From Diplosphaera chodatii (taxonomy: Eukaryota > Chlorophyta > Trebouxiophyceae > Prasiolales > Stichococcaceae), in contig JAALGY010000023.1 of NCBI GenBank assembly GCA_032358165.1, positions 1,860,001-1,924,000 on the forward strand: a stretch of DNA of 64,000 nt. The letters run 5' to 3'. This document shows, piece by piece, positions 1 to 10,334 of the stretch. The notes beneath the pieces were generated by a model. It saw only the letters and a program-made list of their open reading frames with translations, had not been told where the DNA came from and made no database searches. Positions within the stretch are counted from its first letter, which is position 1. Each line of letters opens with the position of its first letter. A program made the translations under genes and the position numbers.

Positions 1-238
1 CCGACAACAGGGCCAAGTGGCCCGCTTCCATGACACAGCTGTCGGGCATCGAGGCGATGGCCACGTCGACGTCTGTGTGGGGGACCCAGTGTCCGGCCGG
101 TGGGCAGCTGTCGTCGTGGCGGCGAAGGATGCGGTCGAGTGATGGCAGCAGCGCGCCAGGGATGGCAAGTCCAGTACCGCAAGTGGTCCAGGTGTTCCAG
201 AGCACCGGCTCTGATTGGCGGGCCTCCTGCAGGGCGGC
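1..238 (-). pseudogene. LINE-B ORF1, downstream fragment (copy 1)
   Basis: This piece is nearly identical to positions 27,435-27,670 of the other LINE-B copy, where the same frame is uninterrupted. Read on the minus strand it continues the ORF1 reading frame that begins at 2,153, but it is separated from the rest by a LINE-A insertion at about 239-693. The flanks share a short GGCGGC repeat, consistent with a target-site duplication. The window edge cuts the fragment. It is retrotransposon protein remnant, not a host gene. Confidence 0.75.
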
Positions 239-693
239 GGCGGCGGCGGTTAGCACAGTTTCGCATGGGCAGTCACATGCTGGGGGTGGAAACAGGGAGG
301 TGGCAGCGGCTGCCGCGGGCAGAGCGGCTGTGTCAGCGGTGTAACTGCGGCGTGGTGGATGATGAGGCGCATATGGTCTGGGGGTGTCCAGCCCTAGTAG
401 ATCAGAGGGTGCAGCATTCGGAGCTGTTTGAGGACAGCAACATCACATCAGTGGCGGACTTTATGCAGCAGGATGCCGGGCAACTGGCAGCCTTTTTGCG
501 GGGTTGTCATGATCAATGTGCAGAGTTGGAGGGGTGTGCATCCAACCGGGATTGAGTGGAACCATTCTGTCAGCGGGGAGTGAACGGTTTCGTACACGAC
601 TCGTTGTGCATGTTGCTCTGGGTTTTTCCGCCAGAGCCTGTGGCTAGGCCAAAATGGCCCACCACCAGTATGTAATCAATGTCAATGTCAATG
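239..693 (+). mobile_element. LINE-A 3' fragment inserted in LINE-B ORF1
   Basis: This 5'-truncated LINE-A copy encodes the last ~105 residues of its reverse-transcriptase polyprotein, including the C-x2-C-x-C ... H-x4-C block (CQRCNCG, HMVWGCP) that resembles the zinc-binding tail of many LINE proteins; the frame stops at 553-555. The ~140-bp 3' UTR carries the GGCC-AAAAT-GGCC hairpin and ends in TGTAATCAATGTCAATGTCAAT, a hexamer tail. It lies opposite to the host LINE-B frame. A truncated 5' end with a constant 3' tail is the signature of target-primed reverse transcription. Confidence 0.8.
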
Positions 694-2153
694 GCGGCAG
701 CCGCCTGTGGCGAGAGCGCCGGAGCCAGATCGACCAGGTGGGAGAGGAAGCCCTCGGGGATGGGATCATGCACCATCTCTGAGTGCCGGGTGGTGGGGCC
801 CGGTGCGGCTGGACCGCCGGACGGCGGTGCTAGCAGCGGAGGTGCCGCTGTACGGCTGCGGGCACGAGTGGAGACGCCCGTGAAGCCAAGCCCAGTGGGG
901 CTTGCGCCAATGCGGCCGAGGGTAGAGGCCGCGGTGGGGGCCCTCAGGCGGCTGTGGACAGCCGCATAGCTGGACACCTGTCGTGCAGCTCGGGCGGAGC
1001 CGTCCAGAGTGGCAAGGTCAGTCTCCATGGCGGCGACGCCAGCGTCTGTCGCTGGAGCTGGGGGCAACTGGGGAAACACCTGAATGGGAGGGTAAGCGTC
1101 CGCAGCGGCGGGGCCCATGGGGCCCATGGGGCCCAAGAGGTCGCCTGTGCGACGCCGTTGTGCTGGGGGAGGTGGCTGGTCGTCGGCTACTGATGCTGTG
1201 TCAGTGCCGTCGCTGTCGAGCATGGGGTGGCCAGCATCGTGGGAGCCGCCATCATCGCCCGGAGGAGCCTCCGTGTCGGTCATGGGTGAAGCACCATCGT
1301 CAGAGGGGGCGGTGGCGGGCGTCTCGGTGGCCCGAGAGGCAGCTCTCCTGCTGGCGACGTCGGGTGCCGGTGTGGTGGCGGCAGCTGGTGGCGGTGGCGA
1401 CGGCGGTTGCGGAGGTGGGGGGCGTTGCTGATGGGGTGACTGGCGGGGGGGTGTGATGAGGATGTCCCTGTCGCCGGAGAAGGTGGCAGTGACCGTGATA
1501 GGGCCGGTGTGGGCGCCGCGGTCGATGTCCCGCACCCGCGGGCAGAGACCATGTGCGGGGTCCTCCATCCTCACAATCGCCCTCACGACGGTGGTGTTCC
1601 CGTGAACCGTCTGCAGGTGGGCTGGCAGGCGGGCGCCTCCCAACATTTCGGTCAAGACCTGGAAGTCCGAGTCGTCGTAGCCTGAGGCGAGCAAGAGGGC
1701 CCGGGTGACTCCGGCAACGTTGTCGGCGTTGGCCATGTGGTGGATGATCAGCTCGGTAGTGCCGAGGGGCAGCAGCATGCCGCAGGGCTGACACTGAGTG
1801 GCCGTGACTTGGAGCTCGGCGCCCGTGGAGGGTGACAGCAGGGTGAAGCCGCGCTGCTGCAATAGGACATCCACGTGGGCGACGCCGCCGCGAGCAGCGG
1901 TGGCGAAGAGCTTGACAGTGAGGACGCCATCACCGACAGCATGGGCGCCCATCAGGTCGAAGGTGCCAATGCGGTTGTCCAGCAGCTTGATGAGCTCGAG
2001 CTTGACTGTGTTGGCGTCAGCGGTGGCTGGCAAGGCGACCTTGACTGCAATGGGCAGCAGCGCAAGGCTGGTCGCCAGGTTGACAGCACGTTCGGCCCGT
2101 AGCCTAGGTGCGCCACCGCGCCGCAGCTGCTCAAGCGAGAGCGTGAGGCTCAT
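694..2153 (-). pseudogene. LINE-B ORF1, upstream part (copy 1)
   Basis: The frame starts with MSLTLSLEQLRRGG at 2,153 and runs ~480 codons to the LINE-A insertion. An N-terminal ~200-residue section looks globular and could be the RNA-binding part of an ORF1 protein; it is followed by a Pro/Ala/Asp-rich linker with a GPMGPMGP run and an acidic stretch. The same linker occurs in LINE-B copy 2 (26,875-28,317). ORF1 proteins of L1-like elements bind element RNA, but I recognise no exact domain. The insertion disrupts the frame, so this copy should not give full-length protein. Confidence 0.7.
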
Positions 2154-2384
2154 GGCTGGGCGAGGTGCAGGATGGCCGTGGTGGTGGGCGTTGGTGGAAG
2201 TGTTGGATGAGGGGCGATGGCGGCGATGGCGGCCGCTGCTGCGGCCATGTGTGGGCAAAGGCCTAGCTGTTTGGGGTTGGGGGGCGGTGGGCGTGGCGGG
2301 AAGCATGCTGAAGGGGTGGGTACGGAGGGTTGTGGCGTGGGCAGCAGGCAAGTGCTGGGCAGCAGTGCAGCAGTGCAGGGCAGC
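2154..2384 (-). other. Probable LINE-B 5' leader
   Basis: This is GC-rich DNA directly upstream of the LINE-B ORF1 start and before the first TR-A units. The ORF1 frame is open further upstream, but composition changes and the MSLTL start looks like the natural one. I see no promoter motif here. Confidence 0.4.
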
Positions 2385-2689
2385 ACTCAGAGCAAGGTGC
2401 AGCAGGTGGCAGGCTGAGGGTAGTGGCGGATGCTGGAGGGAGGCAGGCTGGTGATGGCGGCGGCGTCAGGCGGCGGGCAGGACTCAGAGCAGGGTGCAGC
2501 AGGTGGCAGGCTGAGGGTGGTGTGGATGGTGGTGAAGATGGCAGGCTGATGTTGGCGGCGGCGGCGGGCGGCGGGCAGCACTTAGATCAGGGTGCAGCAG
2601 GTGGCAGGCTGAGGGTGGTGCGGGTGGTGGTGAGGATGGCAGGCTGGTGTTGGCGGCGGCGGCAGGCAGCGGGCAGCAGCCAGGTCAGG
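2385..2689. repeat. TR-A minisatellite block 1
   Basis: About three divergent units of the 98-bp TR-A repeat occur here, recognised by the core GGTGCAGCAGGTGGCAGGCT followed by a GGTGGTG stretch and GTTGGCGGCGGCGG. The first unit, with GCGGATGCTGGAGGGAGGCA, is also found at the start of the block at 10,335, so it may mark a natural array edge. Confidence 0.8.
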
Positions 2690-3029
2690 ATGGAATGGAT
2701 AGCGGTAAGGGAAGTGCAAATAGCGATGGAAAAGGACCTTTGACCGGAAGGCTGTTTGTGTATTGCGTTTTTCAACGACTTATATACACAAACCATGGAG
2801 GGCAGATTGCCGAAGCAACCACTTGCATAGGGTGGGGTGGGTTGGTCCCACACGGAACTAGACCCGAAACTTCCGCCACCGCCAGGGATCGAACCCGGTC
2901 CCTGAACGGTGTCCAATGAATGGATAGCGGTAAGGGAAGTGCAAATAGCGATGGAAAAGGACCTTTGACCGGAAGGCTGTTTGTGTATTGCGTTTTTCAA
3001 CGACTTATATACACAAACCATGGAGGGCA
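2690..3029 (-). mobile_element. SINE-D, full copy plus 5'-truncated tandem copy
   Basis: Positions 2,690-2,917 are a full SINE-D read on the minus strand, with the B-box-like GGTTCGATCCC, the GTTTGTGTAT/ATACACAAAC inverted repeat and the CTATCCATTC 3' end. It is joined directly to a second copy (2,918-3,029) that lacks the 5' half. The pair interrupts TR-A. The same tandem joint (ACCGCTATCCAT) is seen at 36,895, so head-to-tail dimers recur. Confidence 0.75.
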
Positions 3030-3263
3030 GGGTGCAGCAGGTGGCAGGCTGAGGGTGGTGTGGGTGGTGGTGAGGATGGCAGGCTGGTGTTGGCGGCGGC
3101 GGCAGGCAGCGGGCAGCAGCCAGGTCAGGGTGCAGCAGGTGGCAGGCTGAGGGTGGTGTGGGTGGTGGTGAGGATGGCAGGCTGGTGTTGGCGGCGGCGG
3201 CGGGCGGCGGGCGGCACTCAGGCGAGGGTGCAGCAGATGGCAGGCTGTGGGTGATGTGGATGG
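3030..3263. repeat. TR-A minisatellite block 2
   Basis: Roughly 2.4 units of the 98-bp repeat lie between two SINE-D insertions. Unit boundaries and sequence match the main array at 5,633-8,000. Confidence 0.8.
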
Positions 3264-3504
3264 TGGAATGGAAAGCGGTAAGGGAAGTTGCAAATAGCGA
3301 TGGAAAAGAGAACCTTTGACCGGAAGGATGTTTGTGTATTGCGTTTTTCAACGACTTATATACACAAACAATGGAGGGCAGATTGCCGAGGCAACCACTT
3401 GCATAGGGTGGGGTGGGTTGGTCCCGCACGGAACTAGACCCGAAACTTCCGCCACCGTCAGGGATCGAACCGAGTCCCTCACGATGTCCAATGAATGGAA
3501 AGCG
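3264..3504 (-). mobile_element. SINE-D copy, diverged
   Basis: This is a full-length SINE-D on the minus strand with several substitutions (for example an extra GA in the AAAAGAGAACC region and GATCGAACCGAGTCC where the B box normally reads GATCGAACCCGGTCC on the plus strand). Flanking AATGGAAAGCGGTAAGGG motifs occur at both ends. The altered B box suggests an older, inactive copy. Confidence 0.7.
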
Positions 3505-3592
3505 GTAAGGGATGGTGGTGAAGGCGGCAGGCTGGTGCTGGCGGCGGCGGCGGGCGGCGGGCAGCACTTAGATCAGGGTGCAGCAGGTCATT
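3505..3592. repeat. TR-A partial unit
   Basis: One TR-A unit lies between the SINE-D copy and the LINE-A 3' tail. Its sequence, ending GATCAGGGTGCAGCAGGTC, matches array units. Confidence 0.7.
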
Positions 3593-5233
3593 TGACATTG
3601 ATTACATACTGGTGGTGGGCCATTTTGGCCTAGCCACAGGCTCTGGCGGAAAAACCCAGAGCAACATGCACAACGAGTCGTGTACGAAACCGTTCACTCC
3701 CCGCTGACAGAATGGTTCCACTCAATCCCGGTTGGATGCACACCCCTCCAACTCTGCACATTGATCATGACAACCCCGCAAAAAGGCTGCCAGTTGCCCG
3801 GCATCCTGCTGCATAAAGTCCGCCACTGATGTGATGTTGCTGTCCTCAAACAGCTCCGAATGCTGCACCCTCTGATCTACTAGGGCTGGACACTCCCAGA
3901 CCATATGCGCCTCATCATCCACCACGCCGCAGTTACACCGCTGACACAGCCGCTCTGCCCGCGGCAGCCGCTGCCACCTCCCTGTTTCCACCCCCAGCAT
4001 GTGACTGCCCATGCGAAACTGTGCTAACCGCCGACGACCGGTCTTGGAGGCGACTGCCTGCAAGTAGCCGGCCATCTGGTAGTTGTCACTGTTCACAGGG
4101 CCCCTGACTCCCAGCCACTCACGCACTTTGCGCAAGTCGCTGCCATTCACAGCATCGAAGGTGCGGCGCTGCAGGTGTGCAGTGACAACAGATGTGTCAA
4201 TGCGCTGCGGCACGCCGTCAACGATGGGTGACATGAAGTGCAGGAACGAACACACCTGGGCAGCCCAGCATGCTGAGCTGCTGGTGCTGCGCCCCGGCCG
4301 TGTGGCCAGAGCACAGTTCTCCAGGAATGCCTGCTTGGTGAGGCGGGTGTCCGGGATTGCGACCAGCCGGTTCCAGAACCGGCAGATGGCCAGCGTTGCC
4401 GTGTGCGCCACTGGGAACCGCCCAAGCTCCCCCAACACCGCCACGTTGGGAGTGCCTGTGCGCACGCCAAGAACAGACCGAAGGAACTTCCGATGGACAA
4501 GCTCACAAGTATCCATGCCAGTACCACATAACGCCCCAGGTCCCCATGTTTCGACACCATATAGCATAACAGGACGTACTAGTGCATCAAACAAATGCAG
4601 CTGCAATGCTGGGTCATGCAGGCTCAGGTCGTGGCAACGATGCTGCAATGCAAGTGCGGCGCGCTGGGCGGAGGCCGCTCTGCCGATGCTAGCGGCAGCA
4701 AAAGAACTACGAGTAGAGATATCAACCCCCAGATAGGTAAACGAGTCCAGCACTTCGATGGGAGCATGCATGTAGGTGAGAACCGGTGGTGCAGCAGCCT
4801 GGGCTGCATACACCACGACCTTTGTCTTCTTCACGTTGACGGTGAGGCGCCAGCGCTTGCAGTACGACTCCAGCAGGTCGAGCTGCGCCTGCAGGCCGCG
4901 TACGGACGTGGACACCAGGTCCAGGTCATCTGCATAGAAGAGGGCAGGTGCCTGCACACCACACAGGGTGGGCAGGTCCAGGTCCCCGCCGGCGGCCTCC
5001 AGTTCCGCTTGGAAATCGTCAATGTAGATCCCGAAAAGGGTTGGAGATAGTGGACATCCCTGCTTAACGCCCAAAGTGCTCTGGAATGTATCGGACATTC
5101 CCCCCTCAAACTGCAATGCCATTGGCACATCAGCATACAGTGCCTGAACCCCCCTCAGAAACTCCCCATGCACCCCAATCCGCTGCAGCTTCTCCCAAAG
5201 CAAATCACGAGGTACAGTATCGTATGCCTTCGG
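3593..5233 (-). mobile_element. LINE-A copy, reverse transcriptase core to 3' end
   Basis: This copy retains an intact frame from motif A (KAYDTVPRDLLWEKLQRIGV) through motif B (GVKQGCPLSPTLFGIYIDDF), the catalytic FYADDLDLVS, the thumb region and the CCHC-like tail, ending at a stop at 3,722. The 3' UTR and ATTGACATTTGAC-side tail follow to 3,593 (plus-strand view ATTTGACATTGATTACATAC). The 5' side is truncated inside the RT finger region, where it abuts TR-A, and the upstream frame runs into the minisatellite by chance. RT of this type copies its own RNA at nicked target DNA. Without endonuclease and ORF1 it is dead as an autonomous element. Confidence 0.85.
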
Positions 5234-5415
5234 CAGGCTGAGGGTGGTGCGGGTGGTGGTGAGGATGGCAGGCTGGTGTTGGCGGCGGCGGCAGGCAGCG
5301 GGCAGCACCCAGGTCAGGGTGCAGCAGGTGGCAGGCTGAGGGTGGTGTGGGTGGTGGTGAGGATGGCAGGCTGGTGTTGGCGGCGGCGGCGGGCGGCGGG
5401 CGGCACTCAGATCAG
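5234..5415. repeat. TR-A block between two LINE-A insertions
   Basis: About 1.9 units of TR-A separate the LINE-A copy ending at 5,233 from the short LINE-A copy starting at 5,416. Confidence 0.8.
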
Positions 5416-5632
5416 ACATTGACATTGACATTGATTACATACTGGTGGTGGGCCATTTTGGCCTAGCCACAGGCTCTGGCGGAAAAACCCAGAGCAACAT
5501 GCACAACGAGTCGTGTACGAAACCGTTCACTCCCCGCTGACAGAATGGTTCCACTCAATCCCGGTTGGATGCACACCCCTCCAACTCTGCACATTGATCA
5601 TGACAACCCCGCAAAAAGGCTGCCAGTTGCCC
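5416..5632 (-). mobile_element. LINE-A, 217-bp 3'-end insertion in TR-A
   Basis: Only the last ~30 codons, the 3' UTR and a tail of three TGTCAA-type hexamers are present. Both flanks are TR-A and, when joined, restore a normal unit (CACTCAGATCAG / GGGTGCAGCAGG) with at most 2-3 duplicated bases. This shows insertion into a pre-existing array by a severely 5'-truncated copy. Confidence 0.8.
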
Positions 5633-8000
5633 AGGGTGCAGCAGGTGGCAGGCTGTGGGTGGTGGTGAGGATGGCAGGCTGGTGTTGGCGGCGGCGGCAG
5701 GCAGCGGGCAGCACCCAGGTCAGGGTGCAGCAGGTGGCAGGCTGAGGGTGGTGTGGGTGGTGGTGAGGATGGCAGGCTGGTGTTGGCGGCGGCGGCGGGC
5801 GGCGGGCGGCACTCAGATCAGGGTGCAGCAGGTGGCAGGCTGTGAGTGGTGGTGAGGATGGCAGGCTGGTGTTGGCGGCGGCGGCAGGCAGCGGGCAGCA
5901 CCCAGGTCAGGGTGCAGCAGGTGGCAGGCTGAGGGTGGTGTGGGTGATGGTGAGGATGACAGGCTGGTGTTGGCGGCGGCGGCGGGCGGCGGGCGGCACT
6001 CAGACCAGGGTGCAGCAGGTGGCAGGCTGTGGGTGGTGGTGAGGATGGCAGGCTGGTGTTGGCGGCGGCGGCAGGCAGCGGGCAGCACCCAGGTCAGGGT
6101 GCAGCAGGTGGCAGGCTGTGGGTGGTGTGGATGGTGGTGAAGACGGCGGGCTGGCGTTGGCGGCGGCGGCGGGCGGCGGGCGGCACTCAGATCAGGGTGC
6201 AGCAGGTGGCAGGCTGAGGGTGGTGTCGATGGTGGTGATGATGGCAGGCTGGTGTTGGCGGCGGCGGCAGGCGACGGGCAGCACTTAGATCAGGGTGCAG
6301 CAGGTGGCAGGCTGTGGGTGGTGTGGATGGTGGTGAAGGCGGCAGGCTGGTGTTGGCGGCAGCGGCGGGCGGCGGGCGGCACTCAGACCAGGGTGCAGCA
6401 GGTGGCAGGCTGTGGGTGGTGGTGAGGATGGCAGGCTGGTGTTGGCGGCGGCGGCAGGCAGTGGGCAGCACCCAGGTCAGGGTGCAGCAGGTGGCAGGCT
6501 GTGGGTGGTGTGGATGGTGATGAAGACGGCGGGCTGGCGTTGGCGGCGGCGGCGGGCGGCGGGCAGCACTCAGATCAGGGTGCAGCAGGTGGCAGGCTGA
6601 GGGTGGTGTGGATGGTGGTGAAGATGGCAGGCTGGTGTTGGCGGCGGCGGCAGGCGGCGGGCAGCACTTAGATCAGGGTGCAGCAGGTGGCAGGCTGTGG
6701 GTGGTGTGGATGGTGGTGAAGGCGGCAGGCTGGTGTTGGCGGCGGCGGCGGGCGGCGGGCGGCACTCAGGCGAGGGTGCAGCAGATGGCAGGCTGAGGGT
6801 GTGTGGATGGTGACGACGGCAGGCTGGCGTTGGCGGCGGCGGCGGGCGGCGGGCGGCACCCAGATCAAGGTGCAGCAGGTGGCAGGCTGTGGGTGGTGTG
6901 GATGGTGGTGAGGATGGCAGGCTGGTGTTGGCGGCGGCGGCAGGCGGCGGGCGGCACTCAGACCAGGGTGCAGCAGGTGGCAGGCTGTGGGTGGTGTGTG
7001 GATGGTGACGACGGCAGGCTGGCGTTGGCGGCGGCGGCAGGCGGCGGGCGGCACTCAGACCAAGGTGCAGCAGGTGGCAGGCTGTGGGTGGTGTGGATGG
7101 TGGTGAGGATGGCAGGCTGGTGTTGGCGGCGGCGGCAGGCGGCGGGCGGCACTCAGACCAGGGTGCAGCAGGTGGCAGGCTGAGGGTGGTGTAGGTGGTG
7201 GTGAGGATGGCAGGCTGGTGTTGGCGGCGGCGGCAGGCAGCGGGCAGCACGCAGGTCAGGGTGCAGCAGGTGGCAGGCTGAGGGTGTTGCAATTGCTGGT
7301 GAAGGCGGCAGGCTGGTGTTGGCGGCGGCGGCAGGCGGCGGGCGGCACTCAGATCAGGGTGCAGCAGGTGGCAGGCTGAGGGTGGTGTGGGTGGTGGTGA
7401 AGGCGGCAGGCTGGTGTTGGCGGCGGCGGCAGGCGGCGGGCGGCACTCAGACCAGGGTGCAGCAGGTGGCAGGCTGAGGGTGGTGTGGGTGGTGGTGAGG
7501 ATGGCAGGCTGGTGTTGGCGGCGGCGGCAGGCAGCGGGCAGCACCCAGGTCAGGGTGCAGCAGGTGGCAGGCTGAGGGTGTTGCAATTGCTGGTGAAGGC
7601 GGCAGGCTGGTGTTGGCGGCGGCGGCAGGCGGCGGGCGGCACTCAGATCAGGGTGCAGCAGGTGGCAGGCTGTGGGTGGTGTGGATGGTGGTGAAGGCGG
7701 CAGGCTGGTGTTGGCGGCGGCGGCAGGCGGCGGGCGGCACTCAGACCAGGGTGCAGCAGGTGGCAGGCTGAGGGTGGTGTGGGTGGTGGTGAGGATGGCA
7801 GGCTGGTGTTGGCGGCGGCAACAGGCAGCGGGCAGCACCCAGGTCAGGGTGCAGCAGGTGGCAGGCTGAGGGTGTTGCGGATGCTGGTGAAGGGCGGCAG
7901 GCTGGTGTTGGCGGTGGCGGCGGCGCGGTGGGTAGCCCTCAGACCAGGGTGCAGCGGGTGGCAGGCTGGGGTGGTGTGGATGCTGGTGGCAGGCTGATGT
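5633..8000. repeat. TR-A main minisatellite array
   Basis: About 25 units of a ~98-bp repeat lie head to tail, with 89-bp variants that lack the AGGGTGGTG segment. Spacing between recurrent GGTGGTGAGGATGGCAGG cores is 98 or 89 bp. Because 98 leaves remainder 2 on division by three, successive units are read in rotating frames and every frame of the minus strand stays open for hundreds of codons. The predicted Pro/Ala/Cys/His-rich products are not credible proteins. Confidence 0.9.
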
Positions 8001-8332
8001 TGGGAGCTGGCACTGCTGATGTGGGCAGTGCAGCACCACTGGAAGGTGGCACGTGCAGGCACGTGCCGCTCACGGCGATCGAAAGAGGGGGGCTGGGAAA
8101 CGGGGTAGCTGATGCTGACGTGGCAGTGGCAACACGTGCAAGCACGTGCCGCTGGCGCTGGGGATGACGGGGACGGTGGGGGCTTCAGTGGGTGCCTGCA
8201 GCAAAGCGGAGGACAACCGACAGCAGCTGCCTAAGCCTAGCGACGGGCGATGCCGGCGCGTAACGCGGCTGACGCACAGCTGAAGCCGGTGCAGGTGGCT
8301 GGCCGGGGTGTGGTTGGTATTCTCAAGCTGCC

Positions 8333-8357
8333 GGGGGTGGGGGTGGGGGTGGGGGTG
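8333..8357 (+). repeat. G-quadruplex-type G-run
   Basis: Four consecutive GGGGGTG units give a perfect four-run G-quadruplex motif on the plus strand. It ends one base before the telomere-type repeats at 8,358. Confidence 0.75.
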
Positions 8358-8434
8358 CCTAAACCCTAAACCCTAATTCCAAGTTTCCAAGATAGCTTCT
8401 TGGATATTTTTGGATTTTAGGGTTTAGGGTTTAG
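8358..8434. repeat. Interstitial telomere-type inverted repeat
   Basis: CCTAAACCCTAAACCCTAA (8,358-8,376) is mirrored by TTAGGGTTTAGGGTTTAG (8,417-8,434). The arms are perfect over 18 bp with a 40-nt AT-richer loop. The unit is the plant/algal TTTAGGG telomere repeat. The orientation, C-strand left and G-strand right, is that of a linear piece capped at both ends rather than of a telomere-telomere fusion. Confidence 0.85.
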
Positions 8435-8934
8435 TAGCTGGCGGGAGATGGGGGCGGCAGGAAGTAGCGACGATAGGTGACGGGAAGCAGGTAGCAGGTG
8501 AGGGGAGGCTGGTGGCAGGAAGCTGCAAGGGTAGACGGCAGGAAGCAGGCAGCTGAAAGGCGGGGGTGGCCGGAAGTAGCGACGGCAGGCGGTAGGAAGC
8601 AGGCAGGAAGCGGATGCCCGTGTGCGGCACAAAGGCCCACGCTAGGCTGGCCTCGAGGCCGCCCGGTGGGGCGCGCGGACAAGATGGTCGACGGATCTAG
8701 GAGCAAGGGTGTAGGTGAGGCACTCTACGTGGTTGCGTCCAGGATGGAGGCGGCGTTTGGGAGGGGCGCGGCGCGCAAGGTCGACGGAGGGCTCAGCTGT
8801 GCACGGGGCTGCTGGGCGCTCACGGCGGCTGCTGGGCACGCGGCTCTCGCGGACTGCTCGTCTCACTGAGGTGAATCACCGTGTGCAATGCTGCAGAGGG
8901 CGATTTTGAGAGTGAAAACGAGAAGTGTATACAG

Positions 8935-9191
8935 GTGGATGGATAGCGGTGAGGGAAGTGCAAATAGCGATGGAAAAGGACCTTTGACCGGAAGGCTGTT
9001 TGTGTATTGCGTTTTTCAACGACTTATATACACAAACCATGGAGGGCAGATTGCCGAAGCAACCACTTGCATAGGGTGGGGTGGGTTGGTCCCACACGGA
9101 ACTAGACCCGAAACTTCCGCCACCGCCAGGGATCGAACCCGGTCCCTGAACGGTGTCCAATGAATGGATAGCGGTAAGGGAAGTGCAAATA
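8935..9191 (-). mobile_element. SINE-D full copy
   Basis: This is a full-length SINE-D on the minus strand, almost identical to the copies at 2,690 and 33,147. It is followed at 9,172 by the start of another 3' end (GGATAGCGGTAAGGGAAGTGCAAAT) that breaks into TR-B. The B-box region (9,131-9,141 on the plus strand) is intact. Confidence 0.8.
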
Positions 9192-9273
9192 AGTGAGGGT
9201 GAGGGTGAGTGGTGGTGGGGGTCCAAGATGGGACCGAAGGTGAAGGTGAAGGCGACGGCGGGTGCTGGCAGGT
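9192..9273. repeat. TR-B partial unit
   Basis: Most of one 92-bp TR-B unit (GTGAGGGTGAGTGGTGGTGG ... GGCGACGGCGGGTGCTGGCA) lies between SINE-D and a LINE-A insertion. Confidence 0.7.
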
Positions 9274-9640
9274 CATTGACATTGATTACATACTGGTGGT
9301 GGGCCATTTTGGCCTAGCCACAGGCTCTGGCGGAATAACCCAGAGCAACATGCACAACGAGTCGTGTCCGAAACCGTTCACTCCCCGCTGACAGAATGGG
9401 TCCACTCAATCCCGGTTGGATGTACACCCCTCCAACTCTGCACAATGATCATGACAAACACGCAAAAAGGCTGCCAGTTGCCCGGCATCCTGCTGCATAA
9501 AGTCCGCCACTGAGGTGATGTCGCTGTCCTGAAACAGCTCAGAATGCTGCACCCTCTGATCTACTAGAGCAGGACACCCCCAGACCATGTGCGCCTCATC
9601 ATCCACCACGCCGCAGCTACACCGCTGACACAGCCGCTCA
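9274..9640 (-). mobile_element. LINE-A 3' fragment inserted in TR-B
   Basis: The copy encodes the last ~78 residues of the LINE-A polyprotein and its 3' UTR. TR-B flanks both ends with an AGGT shared at the junctions (GGCAGGT / AGGTGAGG), a likely 4-bp target duplication. The subfamily has the CQRCSCG variant and CHDHCAELEGCTSNRD end seen also at 19,080-19,600 and 31,437. Confidence 0.8.
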
Positions 9641-10334
9641 GGTGAGGTGTGAGGGTGTAGGTGAAGGTGAGCGGCGGTGGGAGTCCAGGATGGGACTAAA
9701 AGTGAAGGTGAAGGCGACGGCGGGTGCTGGCAGGCGAGGTGTGAGGGTGTAGGCGAAGGTGAGCGGCGGTCGGAGTCCAGGATGGGACCGAAAGTGAAGG
9801 TGAAGGCGACGGCGGGTGCTGGCAGGTGAGGTGTGAGGGTGTAGGTGAGGGTGAGCGGCGGTCGGAGTCCAGGACGGGACTGAAAGTGAAGGTGAAGGCG
9901 ACGGCGGTTGCTGGCAGGTGAGGTGTGAGGGTGTAGGTGAGGGTGAGTGGCGGTGGGAGCCCAGAATGGGACTGAAAGTGAAGGTGAAGGCGACGGCGGG
10001 TGCTGGCAGGTGAGGTGTGAGGGTGTAGGTGAAGGTGAGTGGCGGTGGGAGTCCAGGATGGGACTGAAAGTGAAGGTGAAGGCGACGGCGGGTGCTGGCA
10101 GGTGAGGTGTGAGGGTGTAAGTGAAGGTGAGTGGCGGTGGGAGCCCAGAATGGGACTGAAAGTGAAGGTGAAGGTGACGGCGGGTGCTGGCAGGTGAGGT
10201 GTGAGGGTGTAGGTGAAGGTGAGTGGCGGTGGGAGTCCAGGATGGGACTGAAAGTGAAGGTGAAGGCGACGGCGGGTGCTGGCAGGTGAGGTGTGAGGGT
10301 GTAGGTGAGGGTGAGTGGCGGTGGGAGTCGTGGG
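9641..10334. repeat. TR-B minisatellite array 1
   Basis: About 7.5 units of a 92-bp repeat (GAGGTGTGAGGGTGTAGGTG start, AAAGTGAAGGTGAAGGCGAC centre). Two successive GAGGTGTGAG starts are exactly 92 bp apart (9,644 and 9,736). The length is again not a multiple of three, which makes long frames of TPSHLTCQHPPS type on the minus strand. Confidence 0.9.

Larger units (their letters stand above)
8001..8934. other. Non-coding spacer between repeat blocks
   Basis: I see no gene here. The stretch holds two CACGTG-containing duplications (near 8,049-8,066 and 8,130-8,148), a G-run motif, a telomere-repeat inverted pair and, from 8,440 to 8,640, a degenerate purine-rich repeat of GGCAGGAAGTAGCGACG-like units. 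It is the longest part of the left half not explained by the four repeat families. Confidence 0.5.

Noticed and set aside
5234..5431. Fusion protein of minisatellite sequence with the LINE-A RT
   Set aside because: The upstream part is TR-A joined at a truncated LINE-A end; the fused frame is accidental.
6570..8039. A 489-codon minus-strand open frame rich in Pro, Ala, Cys and His
   Set aside because: It lies wholly in the TR-A array, changes frame relative to the unit at each repeat, and all frames are open; there is no start context or known domain.
5633..10334. Possible CRISPR-like array
   Set aside because: The units are contiguous 92- or 98-bp minisatellites without unique spacers, in a eukaryotic genome.
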